A stretch of 64,000 nt of DNA from Streptomyces canus (GCF_030815415.1 NZ_JAUSWW010000001.1:4216001-4280000); one strand, 5' to 3'. Shown: positions 18,617 to 27,962, counted from the stretch's first letter. A program made the numbers and translations. The notes: generated by a model not told the origin, from the letters alone.

Positions 18617-18998
18617 GGCCGCCCTCCGCAGCTGATGCACGTCACCTTGAGCCTCCAGGCTGGTACGAAATCGTCACCTGTGCGGTCGACCGTCTCGGAC
18701 GCCTGCCCGAGCGCTTTGTGTTTCAACCGCCTCCGCACTCTCAACGACGGTCACTCGAAAGAGTTACGGGGCCGTGTGCCATCTTCGGCACTCTACGTGA
18801 GGGGACGGATACGGCGCAGACATGCACGACGGACCCACAACGTTTCATCACAACCAGTGCCCCATTTAGCTCCATTTGTTCCCATTTCCTGGTGTCTGAG
18901 GCTAGATTCGCAATGAGTCATATTTTCATCTCCTTAGATCGGAGATGTACGGTCGTAGACACCGAATCCGCCACAGAACGGCTACAAGGGGTCACGCA
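18617..18998. other. 382-base bldM-whiD divergent regulatory region
   Basis: Holds the promoters of bldM (minus) and whiD (plus). The part nearer whiD (18840-18960) is far richer in A+T than its surroundings. It contains one clear inverted repeat (18927-18947) and the whiD ribosome site AAGGGG at 18986-18991. On the bldM side only the ribosome site GGAGGG is clear. No small gene is evident. Confidence 0.6.
18927..18947. promoter_or_regulatory. Inverted repeat upstream of whiD
   Basis: CATCTCC (18927-18933) and GGAGATG (18941-18947), perfect 7-bp arms with a 7-base centre TTAGATC, about 52-72 bases before the whiD start. The placement is right for an operator or activator site; the regulator is not known from sequence. 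Confidence 0.45.
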
Positions 18999-19328
18999 AT
19001 GGCAGATTTCTCCCGCCTTCCCGGACCGAACGCGGACCTGTGGGACTGGCAGCTCCTGGCCGCCTGTCGCGGGGTGGACAGCTCGCTCTTCTTTCATCCG
19101 GAGGGCGAGCGAGGAGCGGCCCGGAGCGCTCGTGAGAACTCGGCCAAGGAGGTCTGCATGAGATGCCCGGTCCGCGCCCAGTGCGCGGCGCACGCGTTGG
19201 CGGTGAGAGAGCCGTACGGCGTGTGGGGCGGATTGACCGAGGACGAGCGCGAGGAGCTCATGGGGCGGGCGCGGAACCGGCTGGTGACGGCGTCGTCGGT
19301 CGGTGGGCATGCCGTCACGAACAACTGA
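18999..19328 (+). CDS. whiD: WhiB-like iron-sulfur regulator WhiD
   Basis: A 109-residue Wbl protein. ATG 18999 follows AAGGGG with 7-base spacing. The four cysteines that hold the [4Fe-4S] cluster are C23 (AACRG), C53, C56 and C62 (VCMRCPVRAQC), followed by the Wbl turn GVWGG (74-78) and a basic C-terminal part (ARNRL). In S. coelicolor WhiD is needed for late sporulation, septum placement and spore wall. Wbl proteins of this group bind region 4 of the principal sigma factor. The position next to bldM and shbA corresponds to whiB3 beside sigD in M. tuberculosis. Confidence 0.93.
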   Translation: MADFSRLPGPNADLWDWQLLAACRGVDSSLFFHPEGERGAARSARENSAKEVCMRCPVRAQCAAHALAVREPYGVWGGLTEDEREELMGRARNRLVTASSVGGHAVTNN

Positions 19329-19345
19329 AGGAACGTTTCTTCCGA

Positions 19346-19365
19346 AAGGGCGTACGCGTGCCCTT
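19346..19365. terminator. Short hairpin between whiD and LysR gene
   Basis: AAGGGC (19346-19351) and GCCCTT (19360-19365) around an inner GTACGCGT, between convergent genes ending at 19328 and 19368. Small but well placed. Confidence 0.5.
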
Positions 19366-19367
19366 CC

Positions 19368-20267
19368 TTACTTCCGGCCCGCCGCGACGGCGAGGCGGTC
19401 CAGGGTCGCCGCCACCGCGGGCACCTGGGCCAGATCGGGCAGGGTCAGCGCGACGATCTCCCGCCGCACGGCCGGTTCCAGCGTGACGGTGCGCGCGCCC
19501 CGCGGCCGTACGGACTCGATGGCCAGCTGCGGCAGCACGGCCACGCCGAGGCCGGCGCCCACCAGTCCCACCACCGCCGGATAGTCGTCGGTCGCAAAGT
19601 CGATGCGGGGTGTGAACCCGGCGCCCTCGCACACCTCGACCAACTGCCCACGGCAGCGCGGACATCCGGCGATCCAGGGCTCCCGCGCCAGCTCCCCGAT
19701 GGCCACGGACCCGGCGGACGCGAGCCGGTGCCGCTCCGGTACGAGGGCGACGAGACGGTCCCGCAGCAGTGGCCGTACGACGAGGTCGTCCCACTCGCCC
19801 TCCTGGGCGGCCCCCTCGTACCGGAAGGCGAGGGCGACATCGCAGTCGCCCTCCCTCAGCATCGCGACGGACTGCGGGGGTTCGGCCTCCTCCAGGGAGA
19901 CCCGCGTGCCCGGGTGCGCGGCACGCAGCGCCGCGAGCGCGGTCGGTACGAGGGTGGAGCTGCCGCTGGGAAAGGAGACGAGCCGTACGCGCCCGGCCCG
20001 CAGTCCGGCGATGGCGGCAACCTCTTCCTCTGCCGCCGTCAGTCCGGCGAGGATCCCGGCGGCGTGCCGCACGAGCGCCTCCCCCGCCTGGGTCAGCCGC
20101 ATCTCACGGCCGCTGCGGATGAGCAGCGGGGTGCCGACGGACGCCTCCAGGGCCTTCATCTGCTGGCTCACGGCGGGCTGGGTGCATCCCAGTTCGCGCC
20201 CGGCGGCGGAGAAGGAGCCGGTGGCGGCGACGGCGCGCAGGACACGGAGATGACGGGCCTCGATCAC
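19368..20267 (-). CDS. LysR-family transcriptional regulator
   Basis: A 299-residue LysR-type regulator. The N-terminal winged helix-turn-helix (HLRVLRAVAATGSFSAAGRELGCTQPAVSQQMKALE, about 6-41) is followed by an effector-binding domain split into two lobes. ATG 20267 begins MIEARHLRVLRAV, typical of the family. It is divergent from the MOSC-domain gene at 20348 with 80 bases between, so that gene is the most likely target, as is usual for LysR regulators. The effector is unknown. A pair of cysteines (CPRCRG) lies in the effector domain, at the hinge before the second lobe. Confidence 0.92.
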   Translation of the reverse strand: MIEARHLRVLRAVAATGSFSAAGRELGCTQPAVSQQMKALEASVGTPLLIRSGREMRLTQAGEALVRHAAGILAGLTAAEEEVAAIAGLRAGRVRLVSFPSGSSTLVPTALAALRAAHPGTRVSLEEAEPPQSVAMLREGDCDVALAFRYEGAAQEGEWDDLVVRPLLRDRLVALVPERHRLASAGSVAIGELAREPWIAGCPRCRGQLVEVCEGAGFTPRIDFATDDYPAVVGLVGAGLGVAVLPQLAIESVRPRGARTVTLEPAVRREIVALTLPDLAQVPAVAATLDRLAVAAGRK

Positions 20268-20347
20268 CCTCCGAGGATAAGCCGGGCTTTGGCACGACGG
20301 CGAATATTGCGTGGCGCCTTTGGGCGCCGGTCTCCTACCGTGCCGCT

Positions 20348-21016
20348 ATGAAGCTTCTGTCGGTGAATCTGGGCCGCGAGAAGGCCGTTTCGTACACGGA
20401 CAACCCCGAGGGCGTCACCGGTATCGACAAGCGGCCCGTCGAAACACCGGTACGGGTGGCCGCGCCCGGCCCCAGGGGCATCGGCGGGAGCGGGCTCGCC
20501 GGAGACGCTGTGTGCAAGAGACAGCACCACGGCGGCGACGACCAGGCCGTGTACGCGATGGCGCGCGAGGACCTGGACGACTGGGAGCGCGAGCTCGGCC
20601 GTTCCCTGGCCGACGGCGCCTTCGGCGAGAACCTCACGACCCAGGGCATCGACGTCTCCGGCGCGCTGATCGGCGAACGCTGGCGCATCGGGCCCGAGGT
20701 GGTGCTGGAGGTCACCAGCGCGCGCATCCCGTGCGGCACCTTCCAGGGCCATATGGAGGAGCAGCGGTGGGTGAAGCGGTTCACGCAGAAGGGCGCGCCC
20801 GGGGCGTACCTGCGGGTGATCCGGCCCGGTGAGATCCGTTCCGGGGACCCGGTCGAGATCGTGCACCGGCCGGACCACGAGGTGACGGTCGCCCTGGCGT
20901 TCCGGGCGATGACCACCGAACGGCCCCTCCAGCCGCGGCTGTTGGCGGCTGGCGAGGCGCTCCATCCGGAAGTGCGGCAGTGGGCGCTCGCATATGTGGA
21001 GAAGCACGGCGCCTGA
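20348..21016 (+). CDS. MOSC-domain protein, YiiM type
   Basis: A 222-residue MOSC (molybdenum cofactor sulfurase C-terminal) domain protein. It carries the conserved GDAVCKRQHHGGDDQAVYAM start of the fold, GAFGENLTTQGID in the middle and the conserved Cys in SARIPCGTFQG, which in this family can bind the molybdenum cofactor. Related E. coli YiiM acts on N-hydroxylated compounds; the substrate here is unknown. It is divergent from the LysR regulator, which may control it, and 51 bases upstream of the short-chain dehydrogenase, so the two may form an operon. Confidence 0.88.
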   Translation: MKLLSVNLGREKAVSYTDNPEGVTGIDKRPVETPVRVAAPGPRGIGGSGLAGDAVCKRQHHGGDDQAVYAMAREDLDDWERELGRSLADGAFGENLTTQGIDVSGALIGERWRIGPEVVLEVTSARIPCGTFQGHMEEQRWVKRFTQKGAPGAYLRVIRPGEIRSGDPVEIVHRPDHEVTVALAFRAMTTERPLQPRLLAAGEALHPEVRQWALAYVEKHGA

Positions 21017-21067
21017 CGGCGTCCTCGCAAGCGGACGCTGTCCGTCCCCGGTCACTAACCTTGCGGC

Positions 21068-21841
21068 ATGACAACGGCATTGATTACGGGATCGACCGCG
21101 GGCATCGGTGCCGCGTTCGCACGGCGCCTCGCCGCCGACGGCCACAACCTCGTCCTGGTGGCCCGCGACACCAAGCGGCTGCGCGAACAGGCCACCGAAC
21201 TCCACGACCGCCACGGCATCGAGGCGGAGGTCCTCACGGCGGATCTCGCGGAGGACTCCGGCATCGAGACCGTGGCCGCCCGCCTCTCCGACCGCAGGAA
21301 CCAGGTCGACCTGCTGGTGAACAACGCGGGCTTCGGCAACAAGGGCCGCTACCTCGATGTCTCCATGGCCGACGAGCTGAAGATGCTCAAGGTCCACTGC
21401 GAGGCGGTGCTCCGGCTGACGTCGGCGGCGACGGAGGGGATGCGTGAGCGGGGCCGCGGTGGCGTGGTCAACGTCGCCTCGGTGGCGGCCTTCGTCCCCC
21501 GCGGCACGTACGGGGCGTCCAAGGCGTGGGTCGTGCAGTTCACCCAGGGGGCGGCCAAGGATCTGGCGGGGAGCGGGGTGCGCTTGATGGCCCTGTGCCC
21601 CGGCTTCGTGCGCACCGAGTTCCATGAGCGGGCGGGCATGGGCACGGACAACATTCCCGGCTGGATGTGGCTCGATGCCGACAAGCTCGTGGCGGCCGCG
21701 CTGCACGACCTCGCGCGGGGCAAGACGCTGTCGATTCCGGATCCCCGGTACAAGGCGTTGATGGGCGTGGTGAAGGTGGTGCCTCGGGGGTTGCTCGGGG
21801 GGATCAGCTCCAGGACGGGGCGGAAGTACGGGCCGCAGTAG
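21068..21841 (+). CDS. Short-chain dehydrogenase/reductase
   Basis: A 257-residue classical SDR. The N-terminal cofactor motif TGSTAGIGAAFA (about 7-18) with R following the second strand (VLVARD) suggests NADP(H). NNAGFG, the catalytic Ser in VVNVASVAAF and the YGASK motif (Y, K) are all present, so it should be active. Substrate is unknown; the nearest style is the COG0300 (DltE-like) group. It ends 18 bases before the end of the convergent STAND NTPase gene. No terminator is visible in that gap. Confidence 0.9.
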   Translation: MTTALITGSTAGIGAAFARRLAADGHNLVLVARDTKRLREQATELHDRHGIEAEVLTADLAEDSGIETVAARLSDRRNQVDLLVNNAGFGNKGRYLDVSMADELKMLKVHCEAVLRLTSAATEGMRERGRGGVVNVASVAAFVPRGTYGASKAWVVQFTQGAAKDLAGSGVRLMALCPGFVRTEFHERAGMGTDNIPGWMWLDADKLVAAALHDLARGKTLSIPDPRYKALMGVVKVVPRGLLGGISSRTGRKYGPQ

Positions 21842-21859
21842 GTTGGCCCGTCTCAGGGT

Positions 21860-24800
21860 TCAGGGAGCGGCGTTCGTTCCGTCGGCCTCCCCGTCCTGTC
21901 GCCTGTGCCACCCTTCGATCGCATCGATGGCGATGGACGCGAGGCCCGGATCGAACTTCAATAAGTCCGGGAGGCAATGCGGCCACCAGCCGTGATGAAG
22001 AGCCTGCGCGAGGTGAGTCCGTGCCCCGGATGCGGTCGCGGTCCGGGCAAGGGCCAGGTGCGCCTGAGCGGCTTCCCGGCCTGCTCTGATGTTCAGGGTC
22101 AGTAGTTCGGCCCGTTCCCGTTGGCCATGGCGTACGTAGGCCTCCACCAGGTCGGCCTGGGCCGCGGCCTTGGCCGACGGGCTGGGCACCCTGTCCACAA
22201 GACGTTCCGCTCGCGAGAAATTTCCGAGCGCCACCATGGCGTGAGCCAGGTCGTGTATCTCTGTACCGGTGATACGCCCCGTTTCAGCGAGGAGCTCGGC
22301 CTGGTCCATCTGGACCTGAGCGCGACTGGCGTCTCCACTGCGGGCCAGCACCCGCGCCAACGCGGCGGCCGCCCGCACGGAAGGCGCCCTGCTCGCCTGC
22401 CCTTCGGCTTCTGCGATGCGCGGCCCTGCTTCTCCCGCCCGTCCGGTCGACAGCAGTTCGTGCGCAATCTCCGCCAGGGCCCAGGCGTCCGGCCGAAGTT
22501 GCTCCGGTCCGCGAGCCAGATCGACAGCGCGCTCGAACTCTCCTGCTTCGGCGAGAGCCACGGCTGTGATGAAAGGGAGCCTGCTTCGGCTGAGACTCAA
22601 GGGCACGCGCGCGGCTCTCTCCGCGTCGTCGAGCCTGCCGAGAACGACCATCGCTTGTGTGATCTCCACCCAGATCCGCTCCTGCTCGCGTGCGCTCCCG
22701 GCGCGGGCCGCAAGAGATTCGGCTCGGGTGAGAAAGTCCGCATCGGCCAGTGCGCGTGCCAACAAGACCGTCAGTTCCCTACGCGCGGGTTCGACAGCCG
22801 CCCACCGGGCCGGCAGCGTGGCAAGGTCATGCTCAGCGCCCTCCAGGAGCGATCTGGATGCCTCGGCAAGGCCGGCTCCGGCCAGCGCTGACGCGACCAC
22901 GAAGGCGGCCCGCAGCCTCGCTGGAGTGCTCACCGACCGGCGTGCCAGGCTTTCGCTTTCGACGAGGACGTCGCGGGCCCGCTCGGGTGAACCGCTCAAG
23001 GACAGTTCGACGGAGATCCGGACCAACGGATCGATGGAACCGTCTTCTTCGGCCAGCATTCCACCGATCCTGAGGGCTTCCTCCACCTGACCTTCTCTGA
23101 TCTTGGCCAGAGAGATCTCGAGGAGTGCCTCGGACAGACTCAGGTCCTCCGTGATGAGGCGAGCCAATCGGAACGCCTCATCCATGTCTCCGGCGCGGCA
23201 GAGCTGAGTGACAGCGACGGCAGCGCCCGCGGAGAGGTGCGGCCCGACAGGTAACAGACGAAGCAGTGACTTGACGTCGTCCATGTGCCCTGACCGCGCA
23301 CTCTCGGCAATCATCTTCGCTATCAGTTCGAAGCGCCATTCGGCCATCGTGTCCTTGCGAACAAGCTCCAGCCCCGTTTCCACTTGCCCCGCCGCTGCCA
23401 GCAGAGGGACAAGCTCTGCGAGGCGGACATAGGCACGGATGGAGAGCGCTTCTTCGATCAGCACTCGTGCGTGCTCTTCCTGCTTCATCCGACGCTGGAC
23501 TGCCGCGAGCCGGATGAGCGCCAGTTTCCTGTTGACCGGTGAGGCGGTGGCACGGGCGATGTCCTCGGCCTCGGCGGCATGGCCGCACTCGGCCAAGGCC
23601 GCAGCCAGGTAGATCGGTGCCTCCGCGGCGAACCCCAGCGCCATGGCCATTCTTTCCACACGCGCGCGTTCTCCCGCTCGGACCAGCCGGTCGACGATCC
23701 AATGGGCGGTCCGGGAGTGCACCCGGACCTTCTCCGAGCCGGCCGCCAGTTCTTCGGCACGTTCGTACTGGTCCACCCATAGCAGCGCCAGCAACACGCG
23801 CACGAGTACGCGCTCACGTGTCGCCTCGTCCGGCTCCTGGCGGGCCATCGCCACTGCCTCGTCCAGCACCCTTAGGGCTTCGGTTCCCGTCAGCCGCTCC
23901 CCGACCTCGGCAAGCGCGAGCGCACGCTCACGCCTGCCCGGGAAGCTCCGAGCGACCGCTTCCCCACGGCTCGGTTCCCCCGCGCACACCCATGCCGCGG
24001 GGATGGCGAGCCTGACTCCCGAAGTCCGTTCCTCGAGCGCGTTTCGGTGAATGGCCAATTCCAACGCCTGACTGAGCCGTCCGGCGCCTTCCTCGATGAT
24101 CAGGTTGCTCGCGTCCCTGATCTCGGCAAGCGCGAGGGAATCACTGCCGGACGCATGGAGAAGGCGGTCATGCCGCTCACTGTCCGCGGCACACAGAATC
24201 ACCCGCTCGACATCCCGGCGGGCGCGCAGCATCTGGAAGTAACCCCGGAGCAGATAGGCAGGAGTGTCGGGAGGCCAGCCTCGGTCACGGTATTCGTCGC
24301 CCCAGTCGTGCAGGCGCTGCCGATAGGACTCGACCGCCGCCGGCCCCAGCATGTCCGCCGCCTGCCTCTGCAGCTCTTCGTGCGCGAGCAGATGCACAGG
24401 CCGGCCGGGGGTGCTGAGCAGTTGGATCTCGCGGATCGCGAAGGTTCTTCCCGCTCTGGTCCTGAGGATGTCCTTGATGCCGTAGTCGGTCTCATCGGAC
24501 AGGTGTGCGAGCTCTGCTGTGGTCAGACCGCTTTCCGCTGCGACCACGAAACCCAGCAGGTCACGCGAGACCCGGCTCTCCGCCAGAAACGTCTTGAGTT
24601 CCCGCTCCGCTTCGGTACGAACCGCTTGCGCGTACTGCGAGGGGACCAGCCGACGGACACATCGCGGATCACGGAGCGGATGGTTCTCCGGCACGTCGGT
24701 GGGCAGCGGCGGGTTGAGGCGTCCGGAGACGATGACACGGATACCGCTCTCCTCACGAGGCGGAAGGACGCCCGCGATGCTGTGGGCGTCGGGTCCGGTG

Positions 24801-25345
24801 GTGACGCCCCGGTCCTCGTCCAGACCGTCTACCAACAGCACCAATTGCTCGCGGCGCTCACGACAGATCCGGGCTGCCTGCTCGTACAGACGCAGCAGAT
24901 GAGCATCCCGTGTCGCCTCCGTCAGATGCGCCGGCAAGCTGTCCTCGGCCAGCTCGGCGAGCTGTTCCAGGACGACATCTCCGAAGGCCACCACGTCGTT
25001 CTGTGCCCGCCATCGGGCGGTGACGAAGAACGGCACGATGCGCACGCGCGGAGGCGGATGCAGTGCGAACCACGCCATCAGCGCCGTCTTGCCCGCCCAT
25101 GCCTCAGCCCGCCACCATCCATATGAGGGGCCTTCGGTCCTGTCCGGGGCGCAGAATGTGGCGAGTTCCTCCAACTCGCTTTCTCTGCCCATGATTTCCG
25201 GGGGAGCGATCCGGAGCACCTGCTCCCAGTACGCAGACCGCACTCTGGGCGCCAACAGGACCCGGTTGTTGTCCCCCGTGACAGCCACACCCACGGCCCC
25301 GCCCGCCGAGACGGACCGCTCCCCCCGCGCCTCCATGACGCTCAT
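21860..25345 (-). CDS. Large STAND-type NTPase with helical repeat region
   Basis: A 1161-residue protein I assign to the STAND/NACHT-like P-loop NTPases. A short leader of about 30 residues ends in GVAVTGDNNRVLL, a phrase often seen at the front of Streptomyces STAND proteins. GRESELEEL (53-61) precedes the P-loop RAEAWAGKT with K86-T87, and Walker B is VLLVDGLDED with D173 and D176. A winged-helix-like segment follows (SGLTTAELAHLSDETDYGIKDIL), then from about residue 420 to the end a helical, TPR-like array rich in LA/EA pairs. Proteins of this layout serve in immunity and signalling, but no effector domain is seen here. G+C at third positions is visibly lower than in neighbours, suggesting transfer. 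No clear ribosome site; in-frame ATG 25336 is an alternative. Confidence 0.8.
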   Translation of the reverse strand: MSVMEARGERSVSAGGAVGVAVTGDNNRVLLAPRVRSAYWEQVLRIAPPEIMGRESELEELATFCAPDRTEGPSYGWWRAEAWAGKTALMAWFALHPPPRVRIVPFFVTARWRAQNDVVAFGDVVLEQLAELAEDSLPAHLTEATRDAHLLRLYEQAARICRERREQLVLLVDGLDEDRGVTTGPDAHSIAGVLPPREESGIRVIVSGRLNPPLPTDVPENHPLRDPRCVRRLVPSQYAQAVRTEAERELKTFLAESRVSRDLLGFVVAAESGLTTAELAHLSDETDYGIKDILRTRAGRTFAIREIQLLSTPGRPVHLLAHEELQRQAADMLGPAAVESYRQRLHDWGDEYRDRGWPPDTPAYLLRGYFQMLRARRDVERVILCAADSERHDRLLHASGSDSLALAEIRDASNLIIEEGAGRLSQALELAIHRNALEERTSGVRLAIPAAWVCAGEPSRGEAVARSFPGRRERALALAEVGERLTGTEALRVLDEAVAMARQEPDEATRERVLVRVLLALLWVDQYERAEELAAGSEKVRVHSRTAHWIVDRLVRAGERARVERMAMALGFAAEAPIYLAAALAECGHAAEAEDIARATASPVNRKLALIRLAAVQRRMKQEEHARVLIEEALSIRAYVRLAELVPLLAAAGQVETGLELVRKDTMAEWRFELIAKMIAESARSGHMDDVKSLLRLLPVGPHLSAGAAVAVTQLCRAGDMDEAFRLARLITEDLSLSEALLEISLAKIREGQVEEALRIGGMLAEEDGSIDPLVRISVELSLSGSPERARDVLVESESLARRSVSTPARLRAAFVVASALAGAGLAEASRSLLEGAEHDLATLPARWAAVEPARRELTVLLARALADADFLTRAESLAARAGSAREQERIWVEITQAMVVLGRLDDAERAARVPLSLSRSRLPFITAVALAEAGEFERAVDLARGPEQLRPDAWALAEIAHELLSTGRAGEAGPRIAEAEGQASRAPSVRAAAALARVLARSGDASRAQVQMDQAELLAETGRITGTEIHDLAHAMVALGNFSRAERLVDRVPSPSAKAAAQADLVEAYVRHGQRERAELLTLNIRAGREAAQAHLALARTATASGARTHLAQALHHGWWPHCLPDLLKFDPGLASIAIDAIEGWHRRQDGEADGTNAAP

Positions 25346-25410
25346 GATGCCAAAGAGGAGGAGAATGGACCCGTACGACCGGGCCCAGGGGGGCTGGAGG
25401 CGACGGTGTC

Positions 25411-26118
25411 ATGACCTTCGTACAGCTCATCGACTGCAGGACCAGCCGGTTCGACGAGATGAACCGGCTGATGGACACATGGGTCGAGCAGACCCAGGGG
25501 AGACGGACGGCGACGCACACCACCATCGCGAAGGACCGGGGGGATGCGTCGCACTTCGTCGAGATCGTGGAGTTTCCGTCGTACGAGGAGGCGATGCGGA
25601 ACTCCGGGCTGCCGGAGACCGACAGGATCTTCCGCGAGGTGGTCGCTCTGTGCGACGAGATGCCGACCTTCACCGATCTGGAGGTGGTGCGGGACGAGCA
25701 GCTGTACGCGCACACCGCTCGACGGTTCTTCGAGACCTTGGCCGGGAGCGGGGAGCTGTCGGCGCTCGGGGAGCTGGTCGCCGAGGAGTATCACGATCAC
25801 GATCCCGCCAATGACCAGGACGCCGTCGGGTTCGATGCCATGCGGCAGGAGGTCGAGACGTGGCGGGGGGCCTTCGACTTCGGGTTCACGATCCATGAGC
25901 AGATCGCCCAGGGCGACCGGGTGTGTACCCGGTGGACCTGGAACGGGACCCATGTCGGGGACTTCTTCGGGATCGCGGCCAGCGGGAAGCGGGTCACCAT
26001 GACCGGGACCACCATTCACCGGTGCGCCCCGGACGGGCGGATCGTCGAGGGGTGGTGGCAGTACGACCGGCTCGGGCTGATGGGGCAGTTGGGTGCGCTG
26101 GACGCGCTGGAGCAGTAG
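25411..26118 (+). CDS. Two-domain protein: ABM-like plus SnoaL-like
   Basis: A 235-residue protein. ATG 25411 follows GGAGG at 25396-25400. Residues about 1-100 (FVQLIDCRTSRFDEMNRLMD..HFVEIVEFPSYEEAM) resemble a ferredoxin-like antibiotic-biosynthesis-monooxygenase fold. Residues about 108-235 (EYHDHDPANDQDAVGFDAMR..RWTWNGTHVGDFFGIAASGKRVTMTGTTIHR..EGWWQYDRLGLMGQLG) match the SnoaL-like ester/polyketide cyclase family. Similar SnoaL-like proteins often have no known substrate. It is divergent from the NTPase gene by 65 bases and convergent with groEL, from which a strong terminator separates it. Confidence 0.82.
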   Translation: MTFVQLIDCRTSRFDEMNRLMDTWVEQTQGRRTATHTTIAKDRGDASHFVEIVEFPSYEEAMRNSGLPETDRIFREVVALCDEMPTFTDLEVVRDEQLYAHTARRFFETLAGSGELSALGELVAEEYHDHDPANDQDAVGFDAMRQEVETWRGAFDFGFTIHEQIAQGDRVCTRWTWNGTHVGDFFGIAASGKRVTMTGTTIHRCAPDGRIVEGWWQYDRLGLMGQLGALDALEQ

Positions 26119-26131
26119 GGCGGCAAAGACG

Positions 26132-26160
26132 AAGGCCCGGCACCCCAGGTGCCGGGCCTT
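26132..26160. terminator. Bidirectional terminator between SnoaL-like gene and groEL
   Basis: Perfect 12-bp stem AAGGCCCGGCAC (26132-26143) and GTGCCGGGCCTT (26149-26160) with a 5-base loop, between convergent ends at 26118 and 26184. Confidence 0.92.
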
Positions 26161-26183
26161 CTACGAGCTACGAGCTAATGAGC

Positions 26184-27809
26184 TCAGTGGGAGTGGCCGT
26201 GGCTGTGACCACCGGCGGCCGGCTCCTCCTCTTCCTTCTTCTCGACGACCAGGGTCTCGGTCGTGAGGAGGAGGGAGGCGATGGAGGCGGCGTTCTCCAG
26301 GGCGGAGCGGGTGACCTTGACCGGGTCGATGACGCCGGCCTTGACCAGGTCGCCGTACTCGCCGGTGGCGGCGTTGAAGCCCTGGCCCTTGTCGAGCTCG
26401 GCGACCTTGGAGGTGATGACGTAACCCTCCAGGCCGGCGTTCTCGGCGATCCAGCGCAGCGGCTCGACGACCGCGCGGCGCACGACGGCGACACCGGTGG
26501 CCTCGTCGCCGGTCTTGCCCAGGCCGCCCTCGAGCACCTTGGCGGCGTGGACCAGAGCGGAGCCACCACCGGAGACGATGCCCTCCTCGACCGCGGCGCG
26601 GGTCGCGGAGATGGCGTCCTCCAGACGGTGCTTCTTCTCCTTCAGCTCCACCTCGGTGGCGGCGCCGACCTTGATCACGCACACGCCGCCGGCCAGCTTC
26701 GCGAGGCGCTCCTGGAGCTTCTCGCGGTCCCAGTCGGAGTCCGTGTTCTCGATCTCGGCCTTGATCTGGGCCACGCGGCCCGTGACGTCCGCGGAGTCAC
26801 CGGCACCGTCGACGACCGTGGTGTCGTCCTTGGTGATCGTCACGCGGCGGGCGGAGCCCAGCACGTCCAGACCGGCCTGGTCGAGCTTGAGGCCGACCTC
26901 CTCGGAGATGACCGTGGCACCGGTGAGGACCGCGAGGTCCTGCAGCATCGCCTTGCGGCGGTCGCCGAAGCCGGGGGCCTTGACCGCGACCGCGTTGAAG
27001 GTGCCGCGGATCTTGTTGACGACCAGGGTGGAGAGCGCCTCGCCCTCGACGTCCTCGGCGATGATCAGGAGCGGCTTGGAGGAACCGCCCTGGATGACCT
27101 TCTCGAGGAGCGGCAGCAGGTCCTGGATCGAGGAGATCTTGCCCTGGTTGATCAGGATGTACGGGTCGTCGAGGACGGCCTCCATACGCTCCTGGTCCGT
27201 CACGAAGTACGGCGACAGGTAGCCCTTGTCGAAGGCCATGCCCTCGGTGAAGTCCAGCTCCAGACCGAAGGTGTTGGACTCCTCGACGGTGATGACACCG
27301 TCCTTGCCCACCTTGTCCATCGCCTCGGCGATGAGCTCGCCGACCTGGGTGTCCTGGGCGGACAGACCGGCGACGGCGGCGATGTCGGACTTCTCGTCGA
27401 TGGGACGGGCGGTGGCGAGGAGCTCCTCGGAGATCGCCTTGACCGCGGCGTCGATGCCCTTCTTCAGGGCGGCCGGGGAGGCACCCGCGGCGACGTTCTT
27501 CAGGCCCTCGCGGACGAGCGCCTGGGCCAGCACGGTGGCGGTGGTCGTACCGTCACCCGCGATGTCGTTGGTCTTGGTCGCCACCTCCTTCACCAGCTGG
27601 GCGCCGAGGTTCTCGTACGGGTCGTCGAGCTCGACCTCGCGGGCGATCGTGACACCGTCGTTGGTGATGGTGGGGGCGCCGAACTTCTTGTCGATGACGA
27701 CGTTGCGGCCCTTGGGGCCGATCGTCACCTTGACCGTGTCGGCAAGCTTGTTGACGCCGCGCTCGAGGGCGCGACGGGCGTCCTCGTCGAACTTCAGGAT
27801 CTTCGCCAT
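26184..27809 (-). CDS. groEL: Chaperonin GroEL, His-tailed copy
   Basis: 60-kDa chaperonin subunit, 541 residues, full length; forms the double-ring folding chamber with GroES. ATG 27809 starts MAKILKFDEDARRALERGV. ATP-binding motifs GDGTTTATVLAQAL (about 86-99) and the equatorial GGGSA near 410 are present. The C-terminus ends in GGHSHGHSH, a His-rich tail instead of the GGM repeats. Actinobacteria commonly have two groEL genes; the copy beside groES (groEL1) has such a tail, and this fits. It lies 158 bases after groES with a 19-base palindrome between, and the operon has two CIRCE sites. Confidence 0.97.
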   Translation of the reverse strand: MAKILKFDEDARRALERGVNKLADTVKVTIGPKGRNVVIDKKFGAPTITNDGVTIAREVELDDPYENLGAQLVKEVATKTNDIAGDGTTTATVLAQALVREGLKNVAAGASPAALKKGIDAAVKAISEELLATARPIDEKSDIAAVAGLSAQDTQVGELIAEAMDKVGKDGVITVEESNTFGLELDFTEGMAFDKGYLSPYFVTDQERMEAVLDDPYILINQGKISSIQDLLPLLEKVIQGGSSKPLLIIAEDVEGEALSTLVVNKIRGTFNAVAVKAPGFGDRRKAMLQDLAVLTGATVISEEVGLKLDQAGLDVLGSARRVTITKDDTTVVDGAGDSADVTGRVAQIKAEIENTDSDWDREKLQERLAKLAGGVCVIKVGAATEVELKEKKHRLEDAISATRAAVEEGIVSGGGSALVHAAKVLEGGLGKTGDEATGVAVVRRAVVEPLRWIAENAGLEGYVITSKVAELDKGQGFNAATGEYGDLVKAGVIDPVKVTRSALENAASIASLLLTTETLVVEKKEEEEPAAGGHSHGHSH

Positions 27810-27943
27810 GGGAGCGGTTCAGCCCTCTCGGAAAACGTGGGTGAAACGAACCGCGCCCCCGACGCCCGGCTGATTAATGGTCGCGGGGGCCAGGGGCGCA
27901 GCTCACATGCAAGGTGCTTCGGTGAGGAAGCGGGTGCGGGATT

Positions 27944-27962
27944 TCTGGGGGTGACCCCCAGA
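27944..27962. promoter_or_regulatory. Palindrome between groES and groEL
   Basis: TCTGGGGGT G ACCCCCAGA, a perfect 19-base palindrome starting 6 bases after the groES stop, inside the groES-groEL transcript. It could be a processing site or a weak attenuator that lets groES and groEL be expressed at different levels. Confidence 0.55.
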
